Origin: G963556115 sp963667375
GTDB lineage: Bacteria > Planctomycetota > SZUA-567
Reading direction: 5' to 3'
NCBI GenBank assembly: GCA_963667375.1
Contig: OY763323.1
Coordinates: 2,666,001-2,730,000, forward strand
Length of the DNA: 64,000 bases
Part shown: in pieces, positions 45,623 through 54,236 of the stretch
Layout: the number at the start of each line of letters is the position of its first letter
Numbering within the stretch: position 1 is the stretch's first letter
Made by a program: the position numbers and the translations under genes
The notes under the pieces: model-generated
The model's database searches: none
What the model saw: only the letters and a program-made list of their open reading frames with translations
What the model was told of the DNA's origin: nothing

Positions 45623-46498
45623 CTATATAGAATATAATTTTCGGTAATCTTTGGGTGAATAGCCTGTTATTTTGCTGAAAGATCGCGAAAAATAAAAAGG
45701 GTTTTCCCAGCCGCACAGTAGTGCTATATCTTTAATTTTGTATGAAGTGGAAATAAGCAGCTGTGCCGCACGCTGAACTTTAAGCTTTATGTAATAGTCG
45801 ATTGGCGATGATCCGGTCTCTTCCTTGAAAATCTGGGAGAATCTACTGACAGAAAGATCTGCATATTCGGCAATACTGTTTAGAGTTAGATTTTCCTGGA
45901 GGTGCTCTTTCATATAGGCGATTACATCATTGGTTCCATAATGTGTATGGGGCTTGTTCTCAGTAAAATTTTCATATAAACAATAGCCTCCCAACAGATG
46001 ACCGAGTGAATAATGTATGTAACTTATCGTTGAGCTTGTGAAAGCGGTGGAAAGCTGTTTGAGCAGGTCTCTGAATATATCGGTGGAAACATTGCTTGAC
46101 GGTTCGGCTTTGGGCGCAGGATCATTTTGGTTTATCGTGTCTATATAGGCTTGTGCTGATTCACCTTCAATGTGTACCCAATAAATTCTCCAGCCTTTTT
46201 GACTGCCATACTGATGTGGCTGACCTGCCGGGATAACAAAGAATTCTCCTTCATAGACATCATATTTTTGGGTTCCCAGTTTATACCAGCCGTGCCCTGA
46301 AACACAGTGAATAAGAATATTGCTCTTAATACCAACCTGTCTTTCTACAAAATGGTTGGCGGCGTAGGGATAATAGCCAATGTCTGTAGCATATAGTTGC
46401 CGGTGCACCGGATGTTTTTGGGCGTTGTTTATTTCACCGGGAGTAAACTTGAATAGTAATTGCCCCTCAAAACCTTCCTGTTTTTTAATGTTATGCAT
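45623..46498 (-). CDS. AraC-family transcriptional regulator
   Basis: 291 residues from the ATG at 46498, with GGAG 6 bases upstream; the frame is open further but that part is a hydrophobic AT-rich artefact. N-terminal cupin sugar-binding domain (about 20-165, with the GEFFVIPAGQPHQYG motif typical of AraC) and a C-terminal double helix-turn-helix (about 190-290, with SRFSQIFKEETGSSPIDYYIK and ending GYSPKDYRKLY). It lies between araFGH and the DUF5107 gene, divergent from the latter, so it probably governs both in response to arabinose or an arabinoside. Confidence 0.92.
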   Translation of the reverse strand: MHNIKKQEGFEGQLLFKFTPGEINNAQKHPVHRQLYATDIGYYPYAANHFVERQVGIKSNILIHCVSGHGWYKLGTQKYDVYEGEFFVIPAGQPHQYGSQKGWRIYWVHIEGESAQAYIDTINQNDPAPKAEPSSNVSTDIFRDLLKQLSTAFTSSTISYIHYSLGHLLGGYCLYENFTENKPHTHYGTNDVIAYMKEHLQENLTLNSIAEYADLSVSRFSQIFKEETGSSPIDYYIKLKVQRAAQLLISTSYKIKDIALLCGWENPFYFSRSFSKITGYSPKDYRKLYSI

Positions 46499-46647
46499 GA
46501 AAACTCCAAATAATCGTAATATATTGTATGTTATAAATGCAATTATGCATTTTATAAGGAAAGATATCAAGTATACTATAGTAAAATTATATATTAAATT
46601 TGTTGCTTTGACTATGTTTAATCGTTGCCGTTGAAAGGTCCTAGATA

Positions 46648-49600
46648 ATGTCTAATGTAAATGTTACGGTAAAAGAAGTTACTCTCCCTACATATACTGT
46701 TCAGGCACCGGAACTTAATCCTATTTTTCTTGAAAAAAGGGTATTTCAGGGTAGTTCAGGAAAAACTTATCCTTTGCCGTTTTATAGCAGAATTAGTGAG
46801 GAGAAAACAGATCAGGTCTGGAAAGCCATATATATTGAGAATGATTTTATAGAAGTTTCGATTCTTCCGGAAATAGGAGGGAGAATCTTTTCTGCTAAGG
46901 ATAAAACCAATGGTTATGATTTTATATACCGGCAGGATGTTATTAAGCCGGCATTGGTAGGTCTGGCTGGACCCTGGATTTCGGGAGGAATCGAATTTAA
47001 CTGGCCTCAGCATCACCGTCCAGCAACTTATATGCCTGTATCCTATGAAATCGAAGAGGGGGAGGATGGCTCAATCACTGTATGGCTTTCAGATCATGAT
47101 CCGCTGCAGCATATGAAAGGCATGCATGGTGTGTGTCTGCATCCGGATAAATCATATCTGGAATTGAAGGTCAGAGCGTATAACCGAACAGAGAACACCC
47201 AGACTTTTTTGTGGTGGGCGAATATTGCAACCAGAGTTCATGAGCAATATCAGTCGTTTTTCCCGACAGATGTGAGAATGGTGGCTGATCATGCAAAAAG
47301 GGCGCTCAGTACTTTTCCGCTATGCAGCGGTAAATATTACGGTGTTGACTATGCTGAGAGAGGGCGTGATGGTGTTCCTGGGGATGAAGTCCCGGCAAAA
47401 TTTATACCTCCGCACTGCCGGAATAAGCAAGCAGATGAGCAGGATTATCAACCCAATGATCTTTCATGGTATGCGAATATTCCGGTGCCGACATCATATA
47501 TGTGCATAGGCTCTGAAGGTGATTTTTGCGGTGGCTATGATTATAAGGCGCATGCCGGTATTGTTCATGTTGCGAATCATCACATATCCCCTGGGAAGAA
47601 GCAATGGACCTGGGGCAATCATGATTTTGGCTATGCCTGGGATGATAACCTCAGTGATAGTCTGGAACCATATATTGAACTTATGGCTGGGGTATATACC
47701 GATAATCAACCTGACTTTTCGTATCTGCAGCCAGGTGAGACCAAGACCTGGTCACAGTATTTTTATCCGATTTCAGAGATAGGTACGGCGAAATATGCGA
47801 GTAAGAATTTTGCGATGAATCTGGTTTGCTATACCGGCAGGATACGTCTAGGTATTGCGGCTACAGCGGTACATGAGACTATTGATGTAAGTGTAATGAA
47901 TGCGGGAAAGATTATTTTTCAGACTCAGATTTCAATTGCACCAGATAAACCATATTTATATGAGTTTGACGCAGTTGAACCAGTTAATGAATGTGATCTG
48001 ACTCTGATTGTACGTACAAAGAATAATCATGAAGAGTGTCTGAAACTGGCTAAAGCGGCTGCATCTGTCGAACCTGAAACTGCTACCGAACCGCCGCTTC
48101 CAGAAGAGATTTCTTCAAATGATGAGTTGTATATTACTGGACTCCATCTTGAGCAGTATCGGCATGCCACCCGCTATCCTGAACTGTACTGGGAAGAAGC
48201 ATTAAAACGTGATCCCGGTGATTCCCGCTGTAATAATGCACTTGGATTGAAGTGTTTCTGGAGCGGAAGATTTACGGAAGCTGAGACTTATTTTAAAGCA
48301 GCAATCAAACGGCTCACACGGAGAAATCCTAATCCTGCTGAGGGTGAAGCGTTTTATAATCTTGGTCTTACGCTGAGAATAACCGGTAAGCTTAAAGAAG
48401 CGTATGATTCGCTGTATAAAGCCACCTGGAATATGGCCTGGCGTGCTCCCGCCTATCATGTTCTGGCTGAAATTGACTGTATGCACAGTGACTGGGCACA
48501 GGCATTAGAACATCTGGATTATTCGTTGCGATATAATACTGATAATCTGCGGGCGCGTAACTTGAAAAATATGGTTTTACTCAAGCTAAACCGAGAACAG
48601 CAGGCGCAGCAGATGTTAGCTGAAACTTTGAAGCTGGATATGCTTGATATCTGGTCGAGGTATCTTGCCGGTAAGGAGTGTCTGGCGGACAGTCAGGCGA
48701 GAATTGATTTTGCTATAGATCTGCAAAGAGCGGGATTTTATCATGAAGCGATAGAAATTCTGTTAACGACCAAACCTGAAGGGGTCAGTGGTACTGGTCC
48801 GATGTTACTCTATCTTGCAGCCTGGATTGAGGAAAAGTGTGGTAATAGGGAGTCTGCTGGGAAATTGCGGGAAGAAGCTCGTGGATATTCTAAAGATTAT
48901 TGCTTCCCGTCAAGATTAGAGGAAATGCTGGCTCTGGAGTCTGCGCTCTCTGAAAATTCAGCTGATGGCAGGGCTGCATATTATCTTGGAAATCTGTATT
49001 ACAATAACCGCAGACACGAAGAGGCTGTTCAGCAATGGGAACTGGCGGTTAAAATAGAACCGGAAAATGCCGTGGCATGGCGTAATATTGGTATCGGTGC
49101 TTATAATATCAGGCATGATAATACCTATGCGGCGGAAGCGTTTGAGCAGGCACTGGTACATAATTCTGATGATCCGCGTCTGTATTTTGAGCGTGATCTG
49201 CTATGGAGGCGGTTAGGGGTTGCGCCTGAGCAGCGTATACGGGTGCTTGAAGAGCATTCAGAACTGGTATTTATGAGCGACGAACTATTGATCGAGTATT
49301 GTACTCTGCTTAATCTCTCAGGAAGAGTAAAAGAAACGGAAGATATTTTATATGCGCATAAATTTCAGCCATGGGAAGGTGGTGAAGGCAAAGCTCTTGA
49401 ACTGCATGTAAGATTAAATCTGATACTTGGCAGAGCTGCTCTGGGTTCGGGTAATAACTCGGATGCCTGTGATTATTTTAAAAGAGCGCTCACCTCACCG
49501 CGCAATCTCGGAGAAGCTAAACACCTATTAGCTAATCAGTCTGATATACATTATTGGCTGGGGCAGGCTTATCACAGTAGCGGTGATGAAACAAATGCCC

Positions 49601-49989
49601 AAAAGCATTGGAATATTGCCGCTGAAAGCCGGGGTGATTTTCAGACAATGGAAGTAAAAGAGTTTTCAGAAATGACCTATTACTCTGCTCTGTCACTCAG
49701 GGAGCTGGGTAACAATATAGCAGCAGATAAGCTTTTAAATTCACTCAATGAATATGCCGACTCGCTAATGAGTAAAAAGGCGAAAATTGATTATTTTGCT
49801 ACCAGTTTACCCAATCTTCTCTTGTTTGATGAGGATCTTGATGAGATTCAGAAGAGACAGGCGAGTTTTCTGAAAGTTCAGGCTTTATTCGGTTTGGGTA
49901 GTATTGCTAAAGCGAAAGAACTTTGTGCTTTGATTCTGGAAAAAGATCCTGGAAATACCTTGGCACATGATTTTATGCTGATGATGTAG
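46648..49989 (+). CDS. DUF5107 domain fused to long TPR array
   Basis: 1113 residues. Residues about 1-375 form the DUF5107 region; its IEVSILPEIGGRIFSAKDK start and tryptophan-rich EFNWPQHHRP and WTWGNHDFGYAWDD segments suggest a galactose-mutarotase-like sugar-binding fold. Residues about 475-1113 are tetratricopeptide repeats. No signal peptide, so the protein should be cytoplasmic. It is divergent from the AraC regulator and downstream of araFGH, which implies a role on imported arabinose-containing sugars, perhaps as a glycosidase or epimerase. That is inference; I recognise no proven catalytic residues. Confidence 0.85.
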   Translation: MSNVNVTVKEVTLPTYTVQAPELNPIFLEKRVFQGSSGKTYPLPFYSRISEEKTDQVWKAIYIENDFIEVSILPEIGGRIFSAKDKTNGYDFIYRQDVIKPALVGLAGPWISGGIEFNWPQHHRPATYMPVSYEIEEGEDGSITVWLSDHDPLQHMKGMHGVCLHPDKSYLELKVRAYNRTENTQTFLWWANIATRVHEQYQSFFPTDVRMVADHAKRALSTFPLCSGKYYGVDYAERGRDGVPGDEVPAKFIPPHCRNKQADEQDYQPNDLSWYANIPVPTSYMCIGSEGDFCGGYDYKAHAGIVHVANHHISPGKKQWTWGNHDFGYAWDDNLSDSLEPYIELMAGVYTDNQPDFSYLQPGETKTWSQYFYPISEIGTAKYASKNFAMNLVCYTGRIRLGIAATAVHETIDVSVMNAGKIIFQTQISIAPDKPYLYEFDAVEPVNECDLTLIVRTKNNHEECLKLAKAAASVEPETATEPPLPEEISSNDELYITGLHLEQYRHATRYPELYWEEALKRDPGDSRCNNALGLKCFWSGRFTEAETYFKAAIKRLTRRNPNPAEGEAFYNLGLTLRITGKLKEAYDSLYKATWNMAWRAPAYHVLAEIDCMHSDWAQALEHLDYSLRYNTDNLRARNLKNMVLLKLNREQQAQQMLAETLKLDMLDIWSRYLAGKECLADSQARIDFAIDLQRAGFYHEAIEILLTTKPEGVSGTGPMLLYLAAWIEEKCGNRESAGKLREEARGYSKDYCFPSRLEEMLALESALSENSADGRAAYYLGNLYYNNRRHEEAVQQWELAVKIEPENAVAWRNIGIGAYNIRHDNTYAAEAFEQALVHNSDDPRLYFERDLLWRRLGVAPEQRIRVLEEHSELVFMSDELLIEYCTLLNLSGRVKETEDILYAHKFQPWEGGEGKALELHVRLNLILGRAALGSGNNSDACDYFKRALTSPRNLGEAKHLLANQSDIHYWLGQAYHSSGDETNAQKHWNIAAESRGDFQTMEVKEFSEMTYYSALSLRELGNNIAADKLLNSLNEYADSLMSKKAKIDYFATSLPNLLLFDEDLDEIQKRQASFLKVQALFGLGSIAKAKELCALILEKDPGNTLAHDFMLMM

Positions 49990-50032
49990 TGTTTTAATAA
50001 TTATTTTAGTCTTTTGTAACTTGGTTTTAGAA

Positions 50033-50069
50033 TTATAAGGAGTGCTGTTGATAACAGTACTCCTTATAA
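50033..50069. terminator. Bidirectional terminator
   Basis: 17-bp inverted repeat (50033-50049 with 50053-50069, one G:U) with a 3-base loop between the convergent stops of the DUF5107 gene (49989) and the ArsG-like gene (50077). Confidence 0.85.
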
Positions 50070-50076
50070 ATTAGTT

Positions 50077-50760
50077 TTAAATCGTATAGGATAGTGTATA
50101 GTAGATTCCGATGCCAATGAAAATAATTCCAGTGATAAAACGCGCCCATTTTTCAAAAATAGTTATTTTATTATAGGCTTTTGAAACCAGATTGGTACTT
50201 GTTGCCAGTAAAACAGCGAAGAAAATAACCGGTAAGCCGGTACCGATACCATAAAGTGAGGGCAAGATAATACTGGAGTTATTTTCAAGGGCAATAGGCA
50301 GGAGTGAGCCAAAGAACAGGGCCGCAGAAGTTGGACAGAAGGACAAAGCAAAAAGAATTCCCAAAAGACCGCCACCGATAGTACCTAATGATTCTGCTTT
50401 GTTTTGAACTTTTTCGTTTATAGTAAAACCTTTGACCTTGAAGGTAATAATGCCTATAAGAACCAGTCCGACGAGAATCATGATTGGACCTAGTACTAAA
50501 ATCATGTATTTCTGAAGATGGTTAACAAAAACCGGTGCTGAAGCCAGAAGGCTTTTAATGATTATAAATGCAATAACGATATAGGTGAGGACTCTCCCGA
50601 GTGTGTATAGCAGTCCGGTTTTAATTACACTTCCCGGGCTCTCTATTTTTCGGCCGATATAGGATATCGCCGCAATATTGGTAGCTAGAGGACAGGGACT
50701 GATGGATGTTAATATACCTAACCATAATGCGGTTACCATTGGGATATATAATTCTGACAT
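50077..50760 (-). CDS. CcdA/DsbD-like membrane protein of the ArsG type
   Basis: 227 residues, six hydrophobic helices. Cys-Pro motifs at TSISPCPLATN (helix 1) and LSFCPTSAA (helix 4) are those of CcdA/DsbD transmembrane thiol carriers. The overall sequence matches the subgroup often called ArsG (aromatic arsenical efflux permease), which always sits beside an ArsF-like thioredoxin-type partner, here 11 bases upstream. A role in moving reducing equivalents across the membrane is at least as likely as efflux. Confidence 0.82.
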   Translation of the reverse strand: MSELYIPMVTALWLGILTSISPCPLATNIAAISYIGRKIESPGSVIKTGLLYTLGRVLTYIVIAFIIIKSLLASAPVFVNHLQKYMILVLGPIMILVGLVLIGIITFKVKGFTINEKVQNKAESLGTIGGGLLGILFALSFCPTSAALFFGSLLPIALENNSSIILPSLYGIGTGLPVIFFAVLLATSTNLVSKAYNKITIFEKWARFITGIIFIGIGIYYTLSYTI

Positions 50761-50771
50761 TGGTCAGCCCT

Positions 50772-51218
50772 TTATTTTTCAGCCAGCAATTTTTGAATAT
50801 TATCGGTAAAATAAGTGAAAAACTCATTTTGATCTGAATGGTAATTCCAGACTTTATCCAGACGTTTCCATGCTGTTTCCTTGCCTTGTTCTTCTTTTGC
50901 AATGACAACACACTTTACCATAAGTTGATAGTCGGTTATAAAGTGTTCATTTGTGCTTTCCTCTACGTTAATAGCTTTATATACGACATTGTGGTCGTTA
51001 TAATTATCTCCAAAAGTATTTTTCACCGCTTTTTCGGTTAATTCTTCGATTTTCATACAGGTTGCACAGCGCCTGTTACCATGAAAATAATATACATATA
51101 TTTTTTCGTTATTGTTTATTTTCAATTCGCTTGCATTAACCGTTGGTGTAAGCAGTACACTGGCGATTATTGCAATGACCGAAAACATTGTTGTTATTGT
51201 AGTATTAATATAATTCAT
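50772..51218 (-). CDS. ArsF-like thioredoxin-fold exported protein
   Basis: 148 residues with an N-terminal signal or anchor (about 8-29). The hallmark FHGNRRCATCMKIE gives a CxxC redox site near residues 52-55; NVEESTNEHFITDYQL and the tail KRLDKVWNY are typical of the family annotated as ArsF (nitrophenyl-compound nitroreductase subunit). It is periplasmic and probably a thiol partner of the ArsG-like protein downstream. No arsR, arsM or thioredoxin gene adjoins, so an arsenic link is not supported by context. Confidence 0.82.
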   Translation of the reverse strand: MNYINTTITTMFSVIAIIASVLLTPTVNASELKINNNEKIYVYYFHGNRRCATCMKIEELTEKAVKNTFGDNYNDHNVVYKAINVEESTNEHFITDYQLMVKCVVIAKEEQGKETAWKRLDKVWNYHSDQNEFFTYFTDNIQKLLAEK

Positions 51219-51629
51219 TGTTATTAGTCCTTTTATGCGTTATTAACGATTATCAGTTACAAGTTGCGTCACATTTGCAAGTTTCTTTGTTTGCCAAATA
51301 AGAAACTATATGGGTAAAAAAAACAAATTTTCTTTGATATGAAAGTTAACAAGTAAAATTTAGATTATTATATAAAAATCTATAAGTGAAATCAAACTAT
51401 TTGCGTGTTATTATTTTTTTATGGTGTTATATGAATATGACCGTAATTTTTCAAAAGGAAAAATAATCGCGATGAGGTGAAACGCCGTGTTTTCGGAGCA
51501 GATTAAGCTTTGGGTTGTGATTAGTAGCGCTCGCAGTCAATTTTATAAGTGTGCTTATATTAAATTTATGATTCTGGTTCTGAATTTCCATTTACTAAAG
51601 CAGGGGAACTATTTACCCTGCTTTAGTAA
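51219..51629. other. Gene-free stretch upstream of the ArsF-like gene
   Basis: 411 bases without a standard gene. On the minus strand a 14-codon frame (51253-51297, TTG start, TGA stop) would give a peptide with three Cys in TCKCDATC, just upstream of the ArsF-like gene; no ribosome site is visible, so it is noted but not called as a gene. Otherwise AT-rich and featureless. Confidence 0.3.
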
Positions 51630-52652
51630 TTAATCTTTAGGATAAATTTGGTTTGAGAAACGGTTTGAAATTGTATGAGCCAGAATTATTTTCTGTCTAA
51701 GCTGTGAATTCTGTCTATTGGTAATTTTGTTTATAAGCAGTTCTATGGCCAAAACGGCAATATCGCCTGTTGGCTGTTTAATAGCCGATACCGGAGACTG
51801 TAAAAATTCGAACCACTTATTATCATCATAAGCAATAATAAGGAGTTCTTCAGGAACTTTTATTCCAAGTTCTTCAGCTTGTGAGAGCAGTTCAAAGCAA
51901 ATATTACTGGAAGCACAGAGGATACCGTCTTTTTTAGGTGATCTGAGCAGAAAATCCTTGTACAAATCCTCACTCACATCATTAGGGGCTTTATACCCCT
52001 GCATTAAAACACAATGTTCATTGAAATTACCGGTTTCATGCAAAGCAACTTCGAATCCCCGTTCACGTTCTCTGGTAGTGTAGTTTTCTTTATTGAATCC
52101 GATATAACCTAGATTCTTGGCACCATTGGCAAAGAGCAGCATGGTCGCTTCATGGGCACTTTGAAAATTATCAATACCGACAAAATCAAAGGCGCCATTA
52201 TCGAGATCGCGGTCAATTAGGACTGTCGGAATATTCTGTTTCTGCCAGTAGTTAAGTGAAGATTGGCAGTTTGTCGGAGCTAATATTATACCGTCGACCT
52301 TTTTTTCTGCAAACATCTCAAGGCAATCACGTTCTTTATCTTCATCTTCTGCGGATTCGGTAAATATCAGATTATAGCCATTTTCAAACGCTATATCTCG
52401 CATATCACGAACTACTTCCGTAAAGAAGTCTACTCTGATATCAGAAATTACGACTCCGATTGTTTTATCGGCAGTCCTTTTGGTAGAATTTTGCGCAATA
52501 TTATATCCCAATTCTGCCATGGTTTTTTTTATTATATTTCTGGTGTTTTCATCAACATGTCTGGTTTTATTTATTACATGGGAGACGGTAGTAATAGAAA
52601 AGCCAGATTTCTGAGCAATATCGTGTAATGTAACCTTCTTTTTTTGAGCCAT
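51630..52652 (-). CDS. LacI-family transcriptional regulator
   Basis: 340 residues. Helix-turn-helix at the N terminus (VTLHDIAQKSGFSITTVSHV), hinge, then a sugar-sensing domain with GVVISDIRVDFFTEVV and IAYDDNKWFEFL in the positions of other LacI members. It is divergent from the ribose-type importer and pentitol dehydrogenase genes, and repeated TTGCGCAAAATAAT sites lie between. It probably represses that cluster until its sugar ligand is present. Confidence 0.93.
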   Translation of the reverse strand: MAQKKKVTLHDIAQKSGFSITTVSHVINKTRHVDENTRNIIKKTMAELGYNIAQNSTKRTADKTIGVVISDIRVDFFTEVVRDMRDIAFENGYNLIFTESAEDEDKERDCLEMFAEKKVDGIILAPTNCQSSLNYWQKQNIPTVLIDRDLDNGAFDFVGIDNFQSAHEATMLLFANGAKNLGYIGFNKENYTTRERERGFEVALHETGNFNEHCVLMQGYKAPNDVSEDLYKDFLLRSPKKDGILCASSNICFELLSQAEELGIKVPEELLIIAYDDNKWFEFLQSPVSAIKQPTGDIAVLAIELLINKITNRQNSQLRQKIILAHTISNRFSNQIYPKD

Positions 52653-53192
52653 GTTACTTCTCTTTTCCGTATTTGAAAATCAGCTGAAAATCGGAATATT
52701 ATGCAAAATTGTAGAATGTATATCCCTAGTATTAATAAAACTGAGTATTATTTAAAAAAATATATTATCAATATTATCGTTAATAATTACTTATTTTGCA
52801 GAATAAAAAAAAGTTCGCAACAAAAAATTCTAGCGAAATGCTGATATTAATTGCGCAAAATAATAGATAATAATTTCTTTATTTGCCTGAATTATATATA
52901 TACTATGCTATAAATCAAGCCTTGATATCAGGATTTTTCAGTAATAATATTGCCTGTTATATTTGGCAAATGTGTGCCTGAATCAAAAATAATTTATATT
53001 TATAATCTATATCATGTTTCTTCATCTGTCAAGCAACAAAGTAGTTTTGTTTGCGGAAAATTAGAAAAAATTGCGCAAAATAATTTGACTAAGAAATTTT
53101 TAGCTGTAGATTGTAATTGTTAGTGTGTTAATGAGAGTGTCTCGTTACGGTTTATAGTTTTATTTGTTGTTTTTTTTGTTTGGAGATTATTT
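52653..53192. promoter_or_regulatory. Divergent control region of the LacI gene and the third importer operon
   Basis: 540 bases, AT-rich. Two identical 16-bp copies of AATTGCGCAAAATAAT start at 52849 and 53069; degenerate copies lie near 52700, 52792 (reverse) and 53050. TTGCGCAA is palindromic, as expected for a LacI half-site pair. TTGACT (53085-53090) and TAGATT (53107-53112), 16 bases apart, form the likely promoter, with the second repeat abutting the -35. Confidence 0.6.
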
Positions 53193-54116
53193 ATGTTAAA
53201 GAAGTTACTTTCTCTATGTTTGGTGGCAGTTGCGATGGTATGTCTGGTTGTTCCAAATGCAAAAGCAGAGGACAAAGATGGTAAGCTGACTATCGGTGTT
53301 TCATTCCAGGAAATGAATAATCCATATTTCGTGGTTATGAATGAAGCTGCAGAAGCAATTGCAAAACAGCTGGGTGCTGAGCTTCTCGTTACCGATGCCC
53401 GCCATGACGTTAATAAGCAGATCAATGACATCGAAGATATGATTCAGAAGGGTATTGATATCCTGATTCTCAATCCTACTGATTCAGTTGGTGTTCAGGG
53501 CGCAGTTCAGTCTGCAAAAGACGCTGGTGTTATCGTTGTTTGTGTTGACGCTCAGGCTGAAGGTCCTCTCGATTCTTTCGTTGGTTCAAAGAACTATGAT
53601 GCCGGTCTTTATGCCGGTGAATATCTGGTAAAGCTGCTCAACGGTAAGGGTAAGGTCGCTATTCTTGATGGTATTCCTGTTGTGCCAATTCTTGAAAGAG
53701 TAAAGGGTTTCAAAGATGCAGTTGCCAAGGCTCCTGGTATTGAGATTGTTGATGTGCAGAACGGCAAACAGGAGAGAAGTATTGCTCTTAATGTTGTTGA
53801 GAACATGATTCAGGGTCATCCTGATCTTGACGGTATCTTCAGTGTTAATGATACCGGTGCATATGGTGCTCTTGCTGCTATTGACGCTTCCGGTAAGGAT
53901 ATCAAGCTGGTCAGTGTTGATGGTGCTCCAGAAGCTATCAAGTATATTAAAGAAGGTGGCGCTTTCAAAGCTACAAGTGCTCAGTATCCACGTGACCAGA
54001 TTCGTATCGGTATGGCTATCGCTCTGGCAAAATACTGGGGTGCAAACATTCCAAAGGTTATCCCTGTAGATGTTAAGCTCATCAATAAAGATAATGCAGA
54101 AGGTTTCAGCTGGTAA
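53193..54116 (+). CDS. Ribose-type sugar ABC transporter, periplasmic binding protein
   Basis: 307 residues; signal peptide cleaved near AKAED (about residue 24). RbsB-like fold: IGVSFQEMNNPYFVVMNEA, then DARHDVNKQINDIEDMI, ILNPTDSVGVQGAV and FSVNDTGAYGAL. Ligand unknown; the following dehydrogenases suggest a pentitol or pentose. It starts the cluster controlled by the divergent LacI gene. Confidence 0.94.
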   Translation: MLKKLLSLCLVAVAMVCLVVPNAKAEDKDGKLTIGVSFQEMNNPYFVVMNEAAEAIAKQLGAELLVTDARHDVNKQINDIEDMIQKGIDILILNPTDSVGVQGAVQSAKDAGVIVVCVDAQAEGPLDSFVGSKNYDAGLYAGEYLVKLLNGKGKVAILDGIPVVPILERVKGFKDAVAKAPGIEIVDVQNGKQERSIALNVVENMIQGHPDLDGIFSVNDTGAYGALAAIDASGKDIKLVSVDGAPEAIKYIKEGGAFKATSAQYPRDQIRIGMAIALAKYWGANIPKVIPVDVKLINKDNAEGFSW

Positions 54117-54147
54117 TAACCTTGTCAGTATGAGTGTTATGAAATTT

Positions 54148-54180
54148 GGAGGCCGGATCAGGTGCGTATATTCGGCCTCC
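54148..54180 (+). promoter_or_regulatory. Intercistronic hairpin after the binding-protein gene
   Basis: GC-rich 8-bp stem (54148-54155 with 54173-54180), 17-base loop, 31 bases after the binding-protein stop and before the ATPase gene. It could act as a partial terminator or mRNA 3' stabiliser giving excess binding protein. Confidence 0.55.
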
Positions 54181-54236
54181 TGTATTCACAGTAGGAATTA
54201 ATCTGACATGAGTAACATTATTAATGAGGGTTTAAA

